From Anaerotruncus colihominis (GTDB lineage Bacteria; Bacillota; Clostridia; Oscillospirales; Ruminococcaceae): a stretch of DNA of 64,000 nucleotides. A program made the translations under genes and the position numbers. The stretch spans positions 2,728,001-2,792,000 of the forward strand of contig CP102255.1 of assembly GCA_025146135.1 (NCBI GenBank), written 5' to 3'. Positions 32,705-41,785 of the stretch are shown here, piece after piece (within the stretch, counting starts at the first letter, position 1; each line of letters starts with the position of its first letter). The notes beneath the pieces are model-generated. The model worked only from the letters and a program-made list of their open reading frames with translations. It had not been told where the DNA came from and did no database searches.

Positions 32705-33490
32705 TTATTCCCCCCTCTGCTTATATAATCTGTCAATCAGTAAGAACGAAACTAATGCCATGATCCCAAGAATGAATACAACTTGAAATGTTGAAGGAAT
32801 TAGCCCTGTCATTTGCTCCAAGTCCATTTTTATTCCATGAGCCGCCATATCTCCTGCACTCCAAAATGTAGTCAGTGGCGTGGGCAGAAGCCATAACATG
32901 GTTTTAGGCAGTGTGTCAAACAATGCTGTAGCACTCATGTTCAGAACGCTGTAAAAGACACACAGCAAAATGGAAAAAACATAGGTCTTACTGAAAAAGA
33001 CAACAAGGACAATCAACGGGAGTGTTCCAGCTGTAATGAAAATTCCTGTTTCAACCGCTAAAAACAATTTATAGCCTATTCCATAAACTTCTAATGTTCC
33101 AAATCCGCAAAGAATTGTTGCAATGGTAGAAGCCACACAAAAAACAATTCCAAAAAGAAACAAGACAATAATCTTTGCAAGTACCATTTGCGTGCTGGTT
33201 ACGGGAATTGTACGCAGATTTTTGAATGTATCGTTGTCGCGTTCCATAAAAAACAGGATAGCGGCAATCACTCCGATAATGCAGGGCAGTAAAAACTGGA
33301 TACCATATCCCAGCACCATATTAAATAATCCATCGAAAGCATCTGCCTGATCCGTATATCGCTCCATCATAGAGGGCGTTGTCATCAGATAAGTCAGCGG
33401 GATTGGAAACAGAAAAGCAGCCAGAATAATCAGCGGAATAAATTTCTTCCGTTTCAATTTCAAAAATTCGCATTTGATTAGTTTAAGCAA
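32705..33490 (-). CDS. ABC-2 permease, lantibiotic-immunity type (EpiE/CprB-like)
   Basis: 261 aa with six hydrophobic segments. It starts LKLIKCEFLKLKRKKFIPL, the usual cytosolic start of MutE/NisE permeases, and contains FMERDNDTFKNLRTIPVTSTQMVLAK, the counterpart of the partner's coupling segment. It overlaps the ATPase gene by 8 bases. It forms a heterodimer with the next permease by inference. Confidence 0.83.
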   Translation of the reverse strand: MLKLIKCEFLKLKRKKFIPLIILAAFLFPIPLTYLMTTPSMMERYTDQADAFDGLFNMVLGYGIQFLLPCIIGVIAAILFFMERDNDTFKNLRTIPVTSTQMVLAKIIVLFLFGIVFCVASTIATILCGFGTLEVYGIGYKLFLAVETGIFITAGTLPLIVLVVFFSKTYVFSILLCVFYSVLNMSATALFDTLPKTMLWLLPTPLTTFWSAGDMAAHGIKMDLEQMTGLIPSTFQVVFILGIMALVSFLLIDRLYKQRGE

Positions 33491-34409
33491 TTCCTTCGCC
33501 CCCTGTCACACGCTTGAAGTAATCTTCAAGACTTTCCTCACAAGTATGCGCCTCCGATACCTCCAATCCGTTTTCTACAAAGACAGTTACAATTTTCCCA
33601 ACAGGCAGATCAAGGTTGTGCAGGCGCAGATTGTGGTCGTCCTGTATAGAAAAATGGTTTTCATGGAAATTGCGTTCCAAAATCCTTGCCGCCTGTGCAG
33701 TATCAGAGAGCGTAAAACGAATATGCTTACTGCTTTTTTGCTCCAGCTCAGCAAGGCTTTCTTCTTCCAGCAATGCACCGTGGTCGATAATTCCAATATC
33801 GTCAGCCAGCAGGGAAATCTCCGAAAGAATGTGACTGGAAATCAGAATCGTTTTTCCTCTTGCGTCGCAAAGCTCCCGAATAAAGGAGCGTACCTCCGCA
33901 ATACCGATGGGATCGAGGCCGTTGATTGGCTCATCCAAAATCAAAAGTTCTGGATCGTGCATAACGGCAAGGGCAATCGCAAGCCGCTGCTTCATACCAA
34001 GGGAATACTGTGAAAAGAGCTTTTTATCTTTGTAGGGCAGTCCTACCAGATCCAGAGCGTCTTTAATGGCATGATTGTTTGGTACGCCCCGCAGAGTAGC
34101 AAAGATACGCAGGTTCTCTGTGCCGGTCAGATTGGGATAAAAGCCGGGAGACTCGATCAAACTGCCAATACGGGGCAACAATTTCTTTTCATTCCCCTGC
34201 AAGGGCTTTCCCCAAATTTTGACCTCTCCGGAAGTCGGCTTCGTTAAGCCCAACAGCATTTTCATAGTAGTGGTTTTTCCGGCTCCGTTTCTCCCCAGCA
34301 GACCGTAAATTCTCCCGCGCTTTACATGGATATTTAAGTCAGCCACACTCTTTTGTGAGCCGTATTGCTTCGTCAGATTTTTTGTTTCAATGATGTAATT
34401 TGTATCCAT
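33483..34409 (-). CDS. ABC ATPase, lantibiotic-immunity type (CprA/NisF-like)
   Basis: 308 aa; ATG at 34409 follows CAGGAGG, and an upstream start lacks an RBS. Walker A GRNGAGKTT (K45), signature YSLGMKQRLAIALA and Walker B LLILDEPINGLDP are intact. The C-terminal extension (~80 residues after the core) is that of BcrA/NisF-type peptide-export ATPases. First gene of the transporter unit, under a promoter with four phased repeats. Regulated by the two-component system just upstream. Confidence 0.88.
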   Translation of the reverse strand: MDTNYIIETKNLTKQYGSQKSVADLNIHVKRGRIYGLLGRNGAGKTTTMKMLLGLTKPTSGEVKIWGKPLQGNEKKLLPRIGSLIESPGFYPNLTGTENLRIFATLRGVPNNHAIKDALDLVGLPYKDKKLFSQYSLGMKQRLAIALAVMHDPELLILDEPINGLDPIGIAEVRSFIRELCDARGKTILISSHILSEISLLADDIGIIDHGALLEEESLAELEQKSSKHIRFTLSDTAQAARILERNFHENHFSIQDDHNLRLHNLDLPVGKIVTVFVENGLEVSEAHTCEESLEDYFKRVTGGEGIA

Positions 34410-34435
34410 ATTCAAAACCTCCTGTTCTGTAAAGT

Positions 34436-34489
34436 ATTCTATCACGCCAACCTTGCATTAACCTTGCCGCAACCTTGCATTAACCTTGC
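34436..34489 (-). promoter_or_regulatory. Four phased GCAAGGTT boxes before the ABC operon
   Basis: AACCTTGC starts at 34449, 34460, 34471 and 34482 (plus-strand view), an exact 11-base period. A TAGAAT -10 candidate lies just beyond at 34441-34436 on the minus strand. Direct repeats on one helix face are how OmpR-type regulators of lantibiotic systems bind, so this is the likely target of the adjacent response regulator. Confidence 0.8.
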
Positions 34490-34518
34490 AATTTGAAATC
34501 CGGCAAAATGACAAAGGT

Positions 34519-34543
34519 TCCCGCCATAAAGACGGGAACCCGC
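34519..34543 (-). terminator. Terminator after the kinase gene
   Basis: GGTTCCCG and CGGGAACC form an 8-base-pair stem; TTTGTC follows on the minus strand. It separates the regulator genes from the transporter operon. Confidence 0.7.
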
Positions 34544-35461
34544 TTAAATCTCTAAAGGAAAAAGCAACATAAATTCAGTTCCTTCTCCCGGAAAGCTTTC
34601 AACTGTTATGCTTCCACCCATCTTTTCTACAAGCTGATGGACAATAGAAAGACCAAGTCCGCTGCCTTTTTCGGAGCGTCCTTTATCACACTTATAAAGC
34701 CGTTCAAATATGTGTTTCAAATCGTCTTTCTCAATTCCTACTCCATTATCCGCCAGCAGCAGCTCCATGTTATTTTCCTTCTTTGACAGGACAATTTTGA
34801 TTTTGTCCGCATGGCTGTGAGCGATTACATTTTGAATGAGATTGTTGACGATCCTCATATAGCTGTCCATATCCAATCTTACCCGGACAGGCTGTTCGGG
34901 AATATCAATGTCATAATCAACCTGTTTATCCTCAAAAATCGGTATCCAGTCAATCAGGATATTTCTTGTCAGCTCTGCGGCCTCAACGCTCTGGATTTCT
35001 AAAGCAAACTCGTTAGAATTTAACTTGAACCAGTCAAAGAGCACATCAATATATTCTTTCAGATCATGGGCTTTCCGTCGGGCGGTTTCAATATAATCAT
35101 CCCGGTCTTTTCCTGTGACCAGTCCTTTGTGTGCAGCATCAAGATACCCAATCAGAGTGGTAAGGGGCGTTCGCACATCATGGGAAAGGCTCGTCATAAG
35201 CTGGCGGTTGGTTTCCTCTGTCTGCCGTACAGTTGAAAGTCTGCTTTCATAGGACACAACAATCTCATTGATTTCATAGGCAAGAGGTGCTGTCAGTTCA
35301 TTTGTTGCAGACAGAATACGCCGGTTGCCATTTCCGTTTTTCACATCAACCAGCACATCGGTCATTTCTGCTATTTGTTTTTTTACGCGCCGAACGAGAA
35401 CGATGGATGTCAGCACAGCCAAAACAGCAATCACAATGGACAAGAAAACGATGATTTCCAT
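34544..35461 (-). CDS. Sensor histidine kinase (CprK/VanS-like)
   Basis: 305 aa, RBS AAGGAGG. One N-terminal membrane helix (residues ~3-23) with no extracellular domain, then a HAMP-like linker. H94 in SLSHDVRTP is the phospho-acceptor. The N box (NLIQNVIAHSHADKI) and G boxes (DNGVGI, GSGLGLSI) complete the kinase domain. The lack of a sensor domain suggests sensing in or at the membrane, as in lantibiotic-responsive kinases. It is 5 bases after the regulator gene. Confidence 0.88.
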   Translation of the reverse strand: MEIIVFLSIVIAVLAVLTSIVLVRRVKKQIAEMTDVLVDVKNGNGNRRILSATNELTAPLAYEINEIVVSYESRLSTVRQTEETNRQLMTSLSHDVRTPLTTLIGYLDAAHKGLVTGKDRDDYIETARRKAHDLKEYIDVLFDWFKLNSNEFALEIQSVEAAELTRNILIDWIPIFEDKQVDYDIDIPEQPVRVRLDMDSYMRIVNNLIQNVIAHSHADKIKIVLSKKENNMELLLADNGVGIEKDDLKHIFERLYKCDKGRSEKGSGLGLSIVHQLVEKMGGSITVESFPGEGTEFMLLFPLEI

Positions 35462-35466
35462 ACCAG

Positions 35467-36159
35467 CTACACCTCCTTATTAAAGCGGTAGCCAATCCCT
35501 TTGACCGTTTGTATATATTTGGGGCTTGAAGGATTCACTTCTAATTTTTTACGAAGCCGGCTGATGATCGCCATAATGTTACTGTCGTCATAGAAATATT
35601 CTTCGCCCCAAACTTCCTCATAAATCTGCTGTTTTGTCAAAATTTTTCCTTGATGCTTTGCACAGTACAGGAGCAGATCAAATTCCTTTGGTGGAAGTTC
35701 AAAAGTGCCATTTTCCGTCGTAACAGAACGATTTTCAAGGTCAATTTGCAATCCATCAAAATCCAGTTTTTGCACAGCTCCGGCTTGATGATTAAAACGG
35801 GTGTAGCGACGAATGAGGGACGCAATGCGGGCAATCAGTTCGTCCATATCAAACGGTTTTGTCAGATAATCGTCCGCCCCGGCCCGTAAGCCCCGCACTT
35901 TAGAAATGCTGTCATTTTTGGATGTAAACATCAAAATCGGCAGGCTGTTCTCTTTGCGGATTTCTTCCAGCGTTTCAAAGCCATCCATACCGGGCATCAT
36001 CACATCCAGCACCACAAGCTGATACTCCTGTTCTTTTAATTTCTGCAAGCCCTCTTTTCCGGTATTACAAAAATCGGCTTCTATATGTTCTGTTTGTACG
36101 CTGCGTTTGATCAAAGCGCACAGTTCTCTGTCATCATCTATAATCAAAATTTTATTCAT
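35467..36159 (-). CDS. OmpR-family response regulator (CprR-like)
   Basis: 230 aa. Receiver with acidic D8-D9-D10, phospho-acceptor D52 (LVVLDVMMPGMDG), T in MFTSKND and K in LTKPFD; C-terminal winged helix ending in GIGYRF. RBS GGAAGGAG. Its start overlaps the end of the small HTH gene. It is predicted to bind the four GCAAGGTT boxes upstream of the ABC operon. Confidence 0.9.
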   Translation of the reverse strand: MNKILIIDDDRELCALIKRSVQTEHIEADFCNTGKEGLQKLKEQEYQLVVLDVMMPGMDGFETLEEIRKENSLPILMFTSKNDSISKVRGLRAGADDYLTKPFDMDELIARIASLIRRYTRFNHQAGAVQKLDFDGLQIDLENRSVTTENGTFELPPKEFDLLLYCAKHQGKILTKQQIYEEVWGEEYFYDDSNIMAIISRLRKKLEVNPSSPKYIQTVKGIGYRFNKEV

Positions 36160-36340
36160 GGTTCAGCTCCTTCCCTTGTTTTGTCCGGCCATCAATCGGC
36201 TTCTCTGCGGTTTTAGGGATCAGCCAAACACCGGCCATTTTCACAGCGCCGTGGATACGTCCACCAGCACAATAATAATTTACCCTACGAGGTGTCACGC
36301 CCCATTTCTCGGCGGCATCTTTTAGTGTCATATAGTCCAT
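36152..36340 (-). CDS. Small HTH protein heading the two-component module
   Basis: 62 aa, RBS GGAGGTG. YMTLKDAAEKWGVTPRRVNYY is a MerR/excisionase-like helix-turn-helix; GGRIHGAVKMAGVWLIPKTAEKP forms the wing. Proteins of this type serve as small DNA-binding regulators. It overlaps the response-regulator gene by 8 bases. A decayed relative lies upstream of the other response regulator at 12219-12365, so it belongs to the module border rather than to one transporter. Confidence 0.8.
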   Translation of the reverse strand: MDYMTLKDAAEKWGVTPRRVNYYCAGGRIHGAVKMAGVWLIPKTAEKPIDGRTKQGKELNHE

Positions 36341-36418
36341 TTTGCACCTCCATAGGATAGATTATAGTTCTTTATCTCGAATAGTACAAGCTGACTATTG
36401 TGATTATGCTTACATAAA

Positions 36419-36448
36419 GAGCCGCAGATCATCTCCGACCTGCGGCTC
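36419..36448 (-). terminator. Terminator at the end of the long DNA-processing operon
   Basis: GAGCCGCAG pairs perfectly with CTGCGGCTC, followed by TTTATG on the minus strand. Confidence 0.75.
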
Positions 36449-36464
36449 CGTTCCTATTAACCTG

Positions 36465-37094
36465 TTAAGTATGTATCCCGTATTTCGCCGTTTGGATGTC
36501 CTCTTCACCATGCAGGATTACTCCGCCGCAGGTCTTTGTGCCCTGTACCATGTAGCCCTCAAAAAAGAAGCTGTAAGGCAGGTAATCATCTGTCAGGACG
36601 ATGCGTTCGTAGTTGTACCAGTTAAAATGCTGATCCAGAAACTTCCCCAGTTTGTGCCGCAGGATAGGATTCTCCACTACGGCCTTGAGATTTTTCCGGC
36701 TGTGAAACTCCAGCTTTGGTCTGCTCTGTTCTGGAATGGACAGCAGCCGCCACCGTGTTCCATCAATGTTTTCTTTCTCACCTGCCGCATATGAGCGGAA
36801 CGGCTCATAAGGCAGTCTTATTCGCTCGGTATAACCGGAAACGCTGTCTCTGCCAGCATCCTTCAGCCATGTGAAGGAAAACTCCAGCACTTTGGCACCG
36901 CCTACGGCATCACACAGCCGCAGTTCTGCATAGGAATGGATATCTTTTGTGATCAAATACTTTTTCTCCTCCAGCCGCTGCAATTCCTTTTTCAAAATAA
37001 TAAAGTGCTGCGGCGAACAGCCACTTCTGGAACGGGTCTTGAGGGAAATACTATCCCGATCCACATAAACTGTTGTCATTGTCCTATTATTCAT
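36465..37094 (-). CDS. Unknown protein, third member of the unknown trio
   Basis: 209 aa. ATG at 37094 overlaps the previous stop by 8 bases (ATGAATAA). The N-terminus MTTVYVDRDSISLKTRSRSGCS and later beta-like stretches (AELRLCDAVGGAKVLEFSFTWL) suggest a beta-rich domain; the C-terminus has FFFEGYMVQGTKTCGGVIL. No enzyme motif recognised. Translational coupling to the 824-aa protein suggests joint function. Confidence 0.6.
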   Translation of the reverse strand: MNNRTMTTVYVDRDSISLKTRSRSGCSPQHFIILKKELQRLEEKKYLITKDIHSYAELRLCDAVGGAKVLEFSFTWLKDAGRDSVSGYTERIRLPYEPFRSYAAGEKENIDGTRWRLLSIPEQSRPKLEFHSRKNLKAVVENPILRHKLGKFLDQHFNWYNYERIVLTDDYLPYSFFFEGYMVQGTKTCGGVILHGEEDIQTAKYGIHT

Positions 37095-39561
37095 AATCCA
37101 CCTCGTTTCTGTTATGTGCTCCTGCATGATGCATGGCAGTCTGTATGACCAGGAATGGATGCTCTACATACTCCTCTTTTGCCGAGGTATATGCTGCTCC
37201 GCCCAGAGAGTCCAGATACTGCCATCCGTTTTTGGATTTTGAGATGTACACATAGAACGGTGCAAGCACATACTCATCCCGTTCATAGCAGCCCAGATAC
37301 CGTCTTGCAAGTACTGCCACAACACCCAGCTCTGCCGCTTTCTGTGTCGTCAGGGAAACTGCCAGTTTCATTACTTCCTCTTTTTCAATATCATTGAGTC
37401 CGAAAGTGTAGATACTCTCCAGGAACAGCACAGGCTTCTCACTGGTGACAGGCTTTCCGCTATCCATGTTCTCCTGCGACAGATCAGCAAAAGAAAAATC
37501 GACGGCAGGCGGTTTTTGAAATGCACCTTTTGTCAAGCGGAGACAGGCACGAGCCACCACCGCTTCATCCTTTTTCACAAGGACAATCTTCTTATTAGAG
37601 TCAAAGGCAGCTAACAGGCACTCCCTCTGGCTTCCAGTACGGTAAGACAAGCAGGTACTATGAGGAAGTTCACCAAGCCGCAGAGTGTGGTAAAAATCAT
37701 CCACCTCTTCTGCCCAAAATGCACCTCGCGCCAACGAAAGATTTTTCTTCCAGAAGCTCTCCTGCATCTCGCTGACAGGGTAGCGAATCTCACGCTGCAG
37801 GTCACCGGCAAAATATTTGAGTTTATAGAACTGACCCATCAATTCAGCCTGTACGATCCGTCGTAGCGCTTCAACAGCCAGCTCCTGCCCGTCCAGTTCC
37901 CCATAGAGAGCGCATACCATAGCCGCGCCGCCCTGCAGTAAAAACTCCGTGACAGTCTCCCGGTTCTGCTCCACAAAATCGTCTGAAAATGCCAGTTTTT
38001 CTTTTAGATCCAGCCAGTCTGCATCTGTTGTCAGAATATCCTTGCGCACCTGTTTCCAATCCGTCATTTCCAAAAGAGCCATCATATTATTGAGGGCAAA
38101 TACCGCATCCGACTCTGTAGTGAAATCCGGTATGAATGCCTGCAGCTGCGTATAGTGTTGCAGCAGCCCCATGGCAATCCGCCGGGTCAGCCCACAGATA
38201 TGTCCAAATGAACCCCGATACCATTCGCTAAACGGCCTTTCCAGCAGACATTTTCCAAGCTGCTCCAACTCTGCATCTCCTGTATACTGGCTGACCAGAT
38301 CCCGTTTTATCAGCTGCCGCAGTGTCAGCAAACGCTGATCTATGGAAAGAGGTGTCAGCATAGTGTATAACCGGACATAAACCTCTTTCTGATGCCAAAG
38401 CTGATACATTTCCTCAAAGGTGTACTGCTGCCCTTCTTCCAGAAGCGTAAAAAAGCTGTCGCTGCGGTTCACAGAATCGCTGGCTTTCAAATTCTTCAGC
38501 GTCAGGGAATTGATGTTACAGTGCTCACAAAAGCCCGGCTCAAACAATAGAGAGTATCGCCCCAAGGACAGGAACACTTCACTGTTCTGATCCACCAATT
38601 CCAAAAAATGCTTTTTTCTATGCTCCACCGCATAAATGAGAATTGAAAACTGGAATTGCCGGACAGCATTAAAATCCAGATGGAGCCTGCCGGCATACAG
38701 AGCATTCAGATAACTCAGTTGGTTGCATAAAATTTCTTCCCTCCGTTCCTTGCTCAAAGGATGTGGCTGGGAGATAAACCAGTTGAGGTCATATTGTCCG
38801 GCATGGTTGTCCAGCCAGAGGTCAAAAAAAGCAGACAAATCCTCTGCGTCATATTCAAATACAGCCAACAGCCGGCGGAATTTTCCCACATCGGTCATTT
38901 TCATCCACCGGAGATCTTTCAGGCGTTCTACTGACAGAAACAGCCGCACACCATACCGATAGAGCAAGATGCAGACTCTCTGGAGCGGACGATTCTGTTC
39001 CAACAGTTCCAGAGCTTTCCGTTCATTTTGATGCCAGCAAAACAGATACGAACCAAGAAACGGTTGCCGTATCATATCCCGCTGGTGCTCCGTCAGCATG
39101 GAAAGTCCCTTCCACTCCGCAATGGGAAAAGCCTGCAGGTTATCCAATATGACCTGCTCCTCTTCTTCATACATCACAAAGGGAAAATAGTATTTCAGGT
39201 ATTCAAACCGCAGGGAAGGCAACAGTTCCAATTTCATGACTGCCAGCACCTGCTCTTGGGGATACGCTGTCAGTCTTTCTCCATACCCGTCTGCCGACTC
39301 TAATACTGGGACAATCTCTTCATCATCAATCTCTTGCCTGCACAACGCACCATAGAGTGCTGCAAAGTCCGGCACCCAAACCAGTTCTTCCTGTATCCGC
39401 TTTTTCTTCCCAATATGCAGCCGTTCCTGTAATTGAAGTGTCTCCACCTGTTCACATGTCTGCGCTATGGCATCCTCTGAAAAACTGCCTGTAAGCGCCG
39501 GAAGCAATCCGTCATCTTTCATTCTGGTCAATAGGGTCAGATGTTTTAACGTATTTATCAT
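37087..39561 (-). CDS. Large unknown protein (824 aa)
   Basis: 824 aa, start overlapping the previous stop (ATGA) with GGAGG just upstream. Mostly helical, repeat-like, without membrane segments. The last ~170 residues hold a segment HSTCLSYRTGSQRECLLAAFD, then KKIVLVKKDEAVVARACLRLTKG. This recalls, in layout only, the substrate-like C-terminal region of PcfJ proteins (LHHC ... YYTLEV). The same operon does contain a true PcfJ. Function unknown. Confidence 0.7.
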   Translation of the reverse strand: MINTLKHLTLLTRMKDDGLLPALTGSFSEDAIAQTCEQVETLQLQERLHIGKKKRIQEELVWVPDFAALYGALCRQEIDDEEIVPVLESADGYGERLTAYPQEQVLAVMKLELLPSLRFEYLKYYFPFVMYEEEEQVILDNLQAFPIAEWKGLSMLTEHQRDMIRQPFLGSYLFCWHQNERKALELLEQNRPLQRVCILLYRYGVRLFLSVERLKDLRWMKMTDVGKFRRLLAVFEYDAEDLSAFFDLWLDNHAGQYDLNWFISQPHPLSKERREEILCNQLSYLNALYAGRLHLDFNAVRQFQFSILIYAVEHRKKHFLELVDQNSEVFLSLGRYSLLFEPGFCEHCNINSLTLKNLKASDSVNRSDSFFTLLEEGQQYTFEEMYQLWHQKEVYVRLYTMLTPLSIDQRLLTLRQLIKRDLVSQYTGDAELEQLGKCLLERPFSEWYRGSFGHICGLTRRIAMGLLQHYTQLQAFIPDFTTESDAVFALNNMMALLEMTDWKQVRKDILTTDADWLDLKEKLAFSDDFVEQNRETVTEFLLQGGAAMVCALYGELDGQELAVEALRRIVQAELMGQFYKLKYFAGDLQREIRYPVSEMQESFWKKNLSLARGAFWAEEVDDFYHTLRLGELPHSTCLSYRTGSQRECLLAAFDSNKKIVLVKKDEAVVARACLRLTKGAFQKPPAVDFSFADLSQENMDSGKPVTSEKPVLFLESIYTFGLNDIEKEEVMKLAVSLTTQKAAELGVVAVLARRYLGCYERDEYVLAPFYVYISKSKNGWQYLDSLGGAAYTSAKEEYVEHPFLVIQTAMHHAGAHNRNEVDYE

Positions 39562-41675
39562 GCTGCCTCACCTCCGATCATTGTCAGCACCATATTCAAA
39601 ATTTCATGTCTTGGTCGGGGTTCAGACTTTACCAGTTCCCCACACAGTTCAAAAAAGGCATATGCGTCTTTGGCTTCCATCGTCCGTACACAACCGACAG
39701 GCCATTCCACCAGCTTGTTAAACGCCATATTCAGCACCTCGTTCTTCTCGTCCTGATAATAATATCCCCCAATGAATTTAACCAGAGATTCGGCGCTGCC
39801 GTTATAAAGCTGCTGCAGCTTTTCCCGTTTCTGTACAGTCCGCTTTTCCTGCTCCAGCCGTTTTTCCTGCTCCTTTCTCTCAGCTTCGACTCTGCGCTCA
39901 TCCTCCAACTCTTCCTTGGAATAGAATGTTTCCTTCAGCCAGTTGATTTCATAGCCGTTATACTCGCTGTGGAGCAAAAACTGCCGCAACACCGCTGCCA
40001 GCGCTTTTTTATCATAAAGGCGTTGGATCTCCGGTGCTTTTAAGGCACTTAAAACGAAGTCCTCATATTTTTCCGGCTCAGTTTGGAAAAATGAAAGCTC
40101 CACCCAGTCATAAAGCTGTCGCTGCTGCTCTGCAGTTAGGAATGGCCGGCTGATGTATGTTTTATATTCCCTTCTGCTGTAATACCCCTCACTTCTGACA
40201 AAGCATTCGTGAAAGTAAAACCGCTCGCCAAAAATCGTTTGAAGATGGGGAAAAGTATACTCAGCCAGCAGCCTCTCTACAAACCGGAAACACCTCCAGC
40301 TCGAAATTCTCAGGGCATACTCCCGCAGCAGTTTCAGTTGTGGCGCGTATTCGCCATCATCCCTGTGCTGCTCAAAAAACTCCCATAAATCGATTTCTTT
40401 CCTTTCCACCAGAAAGGCAAACGCCCGCCCACTGTTCTTATGGCAACTTCTGAAATATTCTCCATAATCGGCTCCGGTTAGTTCTTGGTATCTGGAAAGC
40501 CACTGTTTCAAAGGGATCGCCTGCCTGGAATGCAGCATTTGCAAGGTAAACAACTCCATATAGTTATCCCTCTCCAGTTCCTTCGCCAGATCATCGTACT
40601 GAGGATCAAACACATCAAATCGGTACGGAAAATCTTTCTGTATCGTTTGATTCATCCATAACAGTGTTTTCGGCGCTGTGGGGTTCAAACCATATTGAAC
40701 CGCTTCCCAGAGTCCCTGAAATCCTTCGTACTTGACCGTAAAGCTGTCATAGAACCGAAACAGCCAGCCAAGATACTCATAAAATTCTTCCGAAAGATCC
40801 TTTGGCGCATTCAGAAGCATCCGCCCACACGCCGCTGCGATTTTCTCGGCAGTGATGCTCTTGGAACTCAACCGATCCGGCAGCCTGTCCGCCCATACAG
40901 CGAGAGAGTTTGCCAAAATGATTTCATCGCAGCGATACCCTGCTTTAGTCAAAACCGAAAATTCGCGGCTGTCGGGCTTCACATTCATATACGGCAGTTT
41001 CATCAGCGTGCGTAGCACCAGATCGGCTTTCCCGCGGTATTTCTTTGCCTGCTCTGCATAAAACCGGATGAACCATTCCAGCACACCAAAATCATATACC
41101 AGAGAAAGTGTTCGATTTTGTGTAAACAGGCGGCTCAGCTGGGTATGCATCGCCTCATAGCCGCGTTCCGTATCATCAAATAGCGACAGTACAAACAGGG
41201 CTTCTTCCGTTCTCATATACTCTCTTTCTGCCAGTTTCTCCAACAGGGCATGGCGCTGTGCCGCATCTGTTTCCAAAAGATACAGAGCGCCTTGAAGGTA
41301 CACATCTTCTCCGGCAGACCGTCGCAATTTCTGGAGGAATGCTCCACGCTGGTTACCCACAAACATATTGTCAGACTGGATCGCACAGGTATTTCCCAGC
41401 GCCAGGGCCAGAGCGCGGAACACCTGGACATCATCGCCCAGTTTTTCCTCAAACCGCTCCAACACCTCGCCAGGGTAACGCAAATGGTATGGTTCAAAAT
41501 AGCCGGACACATCCGTTTCCACCTGCCATATCTGCATCGCCCTTGTTTGTCGGTAAGTCCTTCTCGCCGTATCGTCCTGAGAAGTCTGTACTACCAATTC
41601 GGCAAATGCATGGTATAGATCCAGGTCAATAGCCCTCCGATATACTCTGTAAACCGGTATCCTGTCGATATGCAT
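39558..41675 (-). CDS. Large unknown protein (705 aa)
   Basis: 705 aa. ATG at 41675 follows TAGGAGGG; a longer frame upstream has no RBS. The protein is helical throughout, rich in aromatic residues, with a strongly charged segment near residues 615-650 (EERKEQEKRLEQEKRT pattern) that should form a coiled coil. No P-loop, nuclease or membrane motif seen. It is coupled to the 824-aa gene by ATGA. A strong hairpin separates it from ligA. Confidence 0.7.
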   Translation of the reverse strand: MHIDRIPVYRVYRRAIDLDLYHAFAELVVQTSQDDTARRTYRQTRAMQIWQVETDVSGYFEPYHLRYPGEVLERFEEKLGDDVQVFRALALALGNTCAIQSDNMFVGNQRGAFLQKLRRSAGEDVYLQGALYLLETDAAQRHALLEKLAEREYMRTEEALFVLSLFDDTERGYEAMHTQLSRLFTQNRTLSLVYDFGVLEWFIRFYAEQAKKYRGKADLVLRTLMKLPYMNVKPDSREFSVLTKAGYRCDEIILANSLAVWADRLPDRLSSKSITAEKIAAACGRMLLNAPKDLSEEFYEYLGWLFRFYDSFTVKYEGFQGLWEAVQYGLNPTAPKTLLWMNQTIQKDFPYRFDVFDPQYDDLAKELERDNYMELFTLQMLHSRQAIPLKQWLSRYQELTGADYGEYFRSCHKNSGRAFAFLVERKEIDLWEFFEQHRDDGEYAPQLKLLREYALRISSWRCFRFVERLLAEYTFPHLQTIFGERFYFHECFVRSEGYYSRREYKTYISRPFLTAEQQRQLYDWVELSFFQTEPEKYEDFVLSALKAPEIQRLYDKKALAAVLRQFLLHSEYNGYEINWLKETFYSKEELEDERRVEAERKEQEKRLEQEKRTVQKREKLQQLYNGSAESLVKFIGGYYYQDEKNEVLNMAFNKLVEWPVGCVRTMEAKDAYAFFELCGELVKSEPRPRHEILNMVLTMIGGEAA

Positions 41676-41711
41676 TAAAATCCCTCCTACTTGAAATCTT
41701 CCATAAAAGAT

Positions 41712-41746
41712 ATGGGGAGAGAGCCCTGTTTCGGCTCTCTCCCCAT
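41712..41746 (-). terminator. Perfect 14-bp hairpin between ligA and the unknown trio
   Basis: ATGGGGAGAGAGCC pairs perfectly with GGCTCTCTCCCCAT; on the minus strand ATCTTTT follows. Likely a partial terminator that reduces expression of the downstream genes. Confidence 0.7.
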
Positions 41747-41785
41747 TGATTAACTGACAGCACACCGATGGTATGCTATATTATC

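Noticed and set aside
7600..36464. Insertion sequence or transposase as the cause of the modular cargo
   Set aside because: No transposase, IS-type terminal repeats or target duplications were seen at the module borders; the repeated winged-helix and HTH genes are the only shared sequences.
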